Of a DNA stretch of 64,000 nt, positions 61,318 to 64,000 are shown piece after piece. Source of the stretch: UBA9676 sp963741615 (GTDB lineage: Bacteria; Actinomycetota; Actinomycetes; Streptosporangiales; Streptosporangiaceae); contig CAVUIU010000023.1 in assembly GCA_963741615.1 (NCBI GenBank), forward strand, positions 20,451 to 84,450. Reading direction: 5' to 3'. Both the position numbers and the translations under genes were made by a program. The notes under the pieces are model-generated. The model saw only the letters and a program-made list of their open reading frames with translations. It was not told the DNA's origin and did no database searches. Position 1 is the stretch's first letter, and every line of letters begins with the position of its first letter.

Positions 61318-62531
61318 ATGACCTCACCCCACCCCCGCATCTCCGCCCGCGTGTCCGCCATCGCCGAGTCGGCGACCCTGGCCGTCGATACCAAGGCGAA
61401 GGCGCTGCGGGCGGCCGGGCGGCCCGTGATCGGGTTCGGCGCGGGGGAGCCGGACTTCCCCACTCCCGGCTACATCGTCGAGGCGGCGCAGCGCGCGTGC
61501 GCGCGAGCCGCGCTTCCACCAGTACACCCCCGCCGCCGGGCTGCCGGAGCTGCGGGAGGCGGTAGCGGCCAAGACCGCGCGCGACTCCGGCTATCCAGGT
61601 CAGCGCGAGCCAGGTGCTGATCACCAACGGCGGCAAGCAGGCGGTATACGAGGCGTTCGCGACCCTGCTCGACCCCGGCGACGAGGTGCTGCTGCCGACC
61701 CCGTACTGGACCACCTACCCGGAGGCCATCTCGCTGGCCGGCGGCGTGCCGGTCCCGGTCATGACCGACGAGCGGTCCGGCTACCGCGCGTCCGTGGCCG
61801 ACCTGGAGGCGGCCTGCACCAGCCGCACCAAGCTGCTGGTCTTCGTCTCCCCGTCCAACCCGACCGGGGCGGTCTACCCGCCCGGGCAGGTCGCGGAGAT
61901 CGGGCAGTGGGCGGCCGAGCGCGGCCTGTGGGTGGCCACCGACGAGATCTACGAGCACCTGGTCTACGGCGAGGCGAAGTTCTCGTCCATCCCGGTGGCG
62001 GCGCCCGAGCTCGCCGACCGCTGCGTGGTGCTCAACGGGGTGGCGAAGACCTACGCCATGACCGGCTGGCGGGTCGGCTGGATGATCGGCCCGGCCGATG
62101 TCATCAAGGCCGCGGGGAACCTGCAGTCCCACGCCACCTCCAACGTCTGCAACGTCGCCCAGGCGGCCGCGCTGGCGGCGGTCACCGGTGACCTGTCCGC
62201 GGTGGCGGAGATGCGCGCGGCATTCGACCGGCGGCGGCTGGCGATGACCACCATGCTTAACGACATACCCGGGGTGATCTGCCCGCTGCCCGAGGGAGCC
62301 TTCTACTGCTACCCGTCGGTGAAGGGCGTGCTGGGCAAGGAGCTCGCGGGCAGCAGGCCGGCCAGCAGCGCCGAGCTGGCCGAGGTCATCCTGGACCACG
62401 CCGACGTCGCGGTGGTCCCCGGTGAGGCCTTCGGCACCCCCGGGTATTTCCGGCTGTCCTGCGCCCTCGGCGACGCCGATCTCGAAGAGGGGATCACCCG
62501 GCTCGGCAAGCTGCTCGCGCAGGCGCGATAG
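61318..62531 (+). CDS. Pyridoxal-phosphate aminotransferase (aspartate aminotransferase type), two frameshifts
   Basis: Class I fold I aminotransferase, likely aspartate aminotransferase. It starts MTSPHPRISARVSAIAESAT. The N-terminal part has VIGFGAGEPDFPTPGYIVEA. An extra base at about 61499-61506 breaks the frame before EPRFHQYTPAAGLPELREAV, and an extra C at 61595-61596 breaks it again before VSASQVLITNGGKQAVYEAF. Later it reads SPSNPTGAVYPP, ATDEIYEHLVYGE and the PLP lysine in VLNGVAKTYAMTGWRVGW. Correcting both gives 403 aa, normal. Diverges from the tRNA-Trp/secE unit. Confidence 0.9.
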
Positions 62532-62557
62532 CCCCGGCCGGGCTGCGGCAGCTGCTC

Positions 62558-63577
62558 ATGGCACGGCCGCTCGCCACACTGCCCAAGGCGCACCTGCACC
62601 TGCATTTCACCGGCGCGATGCGCCACCCCACGCTGGTCGAGCTGGCCCATGAGCGGCGGATCCACCTGCCCGAGGCGCTCGCGGCGGCCTGGCCGCCGCG
62701 GCTGAGCGGCACCGACGAGCGGGGCTGGTTCCGGTTCCAGCGGCTGTACGACATCGCCCGCTCGGTGCTCACCGACGAGCCGGCCGTGTTCCGCCTGCTG
62801 CGGGAGACGGCGCAGGACGAGAAGGCGGAAGGTTCGGGCTGGCTGGAGATCCAGGTAGATCCCTCCGGGTACGCGGGGCGCTTCGGTGGCCTGACCCCGA
62901 CCGTGGAACTGGTGCTGGCCGCCGCCCACGCCGCGTCGGCGGCGACCGGCGTCGGGATCGGCGTGATCATCGCCGCCAACCGGACCAAGCATCCGCTGGA
63001 GGCGCGCACCCTGGCCCGCCTCGCCGGCCAGTACGTGGGCCGGGGGGTGATCGGGTTCGGGCTGAGCAACGACGAGCGGCGCGGCTCGGCGCATGACTTC
63101 GCCGCCGCGTTCCGGATCGCCGCCCGGGCCGGGCTGCTGCTCACCCCGCACGGCGGGGAACTGGCCGGGCCTGCCAGCGTGCGGTCCTGCCTGGATGACC
63201 TGCACGCCCACCGGATCGGCCACGGCGTCGCCGCCGCCGCCGACCGCGAGCTCACCAAGCGCCTGGCCGCCAGCGGTATCACGCTGGAGGTGTGCCCCAC
63301 CTCCAACGTGGCGCTGGGGGTGGCCGCCCGGCCCGGTGACGTGCCGTTGCGCACCCTGCTCGATGACGGCGTGCCGGTGGCGCTGGGCGCGGACGACCCG
63401 CTGCTGTTCGGGTCCCGGCTGAACGCCCAGTACGAGATCGCGCGGCATGTGCACGGGATGAATGACGCCGAGATCGCGGGCCTGGCCCGGATGTCGGTGC
63501 GTGGCTCGGCCGCGCCGCCCGGCACCGCGGCCCGCCTGCTGGCGGGGATCGACGCCTGGCTGTCCGCCCCGGGCTGA
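62558..63577 (+). CDS. add: Adenosine deaminase family protein
   Basis: 339 aa metal-dependent amidohydrolase, probably adenosine to inosine. Zinc motif HLHLH at residues 12-16 (KAHLHLHFTGA). Others: VIGFGLSNDERRG, LTPHGGE for the usual HAGE, HRIGHGVAAAAD, LEVCPTSNVALG and ALGADDPLLFGS, with the DD pair. LSNDE and PHGGE are somewhat unlike the classic LAGDE and HAGE, so a related deaminase substrate is possible. 26 bases after the aminotransferase stop in the same direction. Confidence 0.85.
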   Translation: MARPLATLPKAHLHLHFTGAMRHPTLVELAHERRIHLPEALAAAWPPRLSGTDERGWFRFQRLYDIARSVLTDEPAVFRLLRETAQDEKAEGSGWLEIQVDPSGYAGRFGGLTPTVELVLAAAHAASAATGVGIGVIIAANRTKHPLEARTLARLAGQYVGRGVIGFGLSNDERRGSAHDFAAAFRIAARAGLLLTPHGGELAGPASVRSCLDDLHAHRIGHGVAAAADRELTKRLAASGITLEVCPTSNVALGVAARPGDVPLRTLLDDGVPVALGADDPLLFGSRLNAQYEIARHVHGMNDAEIAGLARMSVRGSAAPPGTAARLLAGIDAWLSAPG

Positions 63578-63623
63578 GCCGACAACTGCCCTGCGGCCAC
63601 ACCCCCTGGAGCCTGCGGCGCCG

Positions 63624-63986
63624 CTAGCGGTCGGCGCTCCTGCCCTCCCTCGGCGGGAGTTGCTCGGTGTAGGCGAATGATCTGCGCACCCAGTCCTCGA
63701 TCTCGGCGGTGCCGACCAGGGCGGGCGGGACGACAACATATTCCTTCATCGACCGGCCCGGCAGGGGCTCGAACAGCCCTCCGCCATAACGGCCGAGGAA
63801 CTCGGCCTTGTCCGGCTCGGCCAGCCGCAGAATGAGCGAATCTTCGTACAGCCCCATGAACATGTTGCCGTGGATCACGCAGCTGGGATAGCCGAATACC
63901 TCCCTGCGGTCGGCGCCGGCGGCCAGGGCGGCGAGTTCGTCGAAACGGGCGACAAGCTCGGGTGGTGATTCACCAGACGTCGGCAT
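63624..63986 (-). CDS. TfoX N-terminal domain protein
   Basis: 120 aa with one TfoX_N domain. The signature is VFGYPSCVIHGNMFMGLYED then SLILRL, and EYVVVPPAL later. A GGGGAGAG ribosome-binding site lies just upstream of the ATG. Such stand-alone domains are widespread in actinobacteria with unknown roles; the competence regulator TfoX also has a C-terminal domain that is absent here. Converges with the adenosine deaminase gene. Confidence 0.88.
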   Translation of the reverse strand: MPTSGESPPELVARFDELAALAAGADRREVFGYPSCVIHGNMFMGLYEDSLILRLAEPDKAEFLGRYGGGLFEPLPGRSMKEYVVVPPALVGTAEIEDWVRRSFAYTEQLPPREGRSADR

Positions 63987-64000
63987 GGTCGCTCTCCCCT

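Noticed and set aside
61049..64000. Possible genomic island at the right end
   Set aside because: The aminotransferase, deaminase and TfoX-domain genes have ordinary base composition and no integrase, repeats or att-like duplication of the tRNA end was seen.

Overview
The window is a very GC-rich actinobacterial chromosome segment, and almost all of it is conserved housekeeping sequence. Several features point to Actinomycetota. guaB and guaB3 lie beside a ShbA/SigD-like sigma factor and a candidate anti-sigma partner. groES-groEL is CIRCE-controlled and GroEL has a His-rich tail. The order glmM-glmS-acpS-nnrE/D-alr-tsaE-tsaB-rimI-tsaD is typical. NusG carries a long acidic N-terminal extension, and S4, S14 and L36 are all zinc-binding forms. 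The S4 form and the gene order suggest Streptosporangiales-like relatives, but I cannot fix the family from sequence alone.

Layout by position. 1-6.9 kb: trpS (cut by the window edge), glpD, guaB3, guaB, a small metallopeptidase, a putative anti-sigma factor and its sigma factor. 7-11.5 kb: groEL, groES, tsaD, rimI, tsaB. 11.6-18.4 kb: a DUF3558-like membrane protein, a small plus-strand membrane protein, tsaE, an alpha/beta hydrolase, alr, nnrE/D and acpS. 18.4-22.5 kb: a disrupted glmS, then glmM, rpsI and rplM. 22.5-25.4 kb: a repeat-rich intergenic stretch and a plus-strand gene for a Pro-rich membrane-anchored protein. 25.5-48.5 kb: truA, rplQ, rpoA, rpsD, rpsK, rpsM, rpmJ, infA, a DUF1707 protein, map, adk, secY, then the spc and S10 ribosomal blocks, tuf, fusA, rpsG and rpsL. 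48.9-61.1 kb: rpoC, rpoB, rplL, rplJ, rplA, rplK, nusG, secE and tRNA-Trp. 61.3-64 kb: an aminotransferase and adenosine deaminase on the plus strand, then a TfoX-domain protein.

Almost everything from trpS to tRNA-Trp is read from the minus strand, so transcription runs from high to low coordinates. Many junctions are stop/start overlaps (ATGA, GTGA, TGATG, TAGTG), which implies translational coupling. Together the genes make ribosomes, RNA polymerase, elongation factors, the Sec channel, chaperonin, the t6A tRNA-modification proteins, guanine nucleotides and UDP-GlcNAc precursors.

I found no mobile element, CRISPR array, defence island, biosynthetic cluster or recognisable new system. The points most worth checking are these. 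(1) Apparent indels sit in otherwise well-conserved genes (guaB, glmS, rplX, nusG, the aminotransferase), and glmS also lacks two internal blocks; sequence or assembly error is the leading explanation. (2) A compact set of operator-like dyads lies between groEL and the sigma-factor gene. (3) RpsL has Arg at position 88, where Lys is usual and where Lys-to-Arg is linked to streptomycin resistance. (4) Low-complexity tails and GC-rich short tandem repeats are frequent, including a reading-frame switch inside the rplJ tail repeat.
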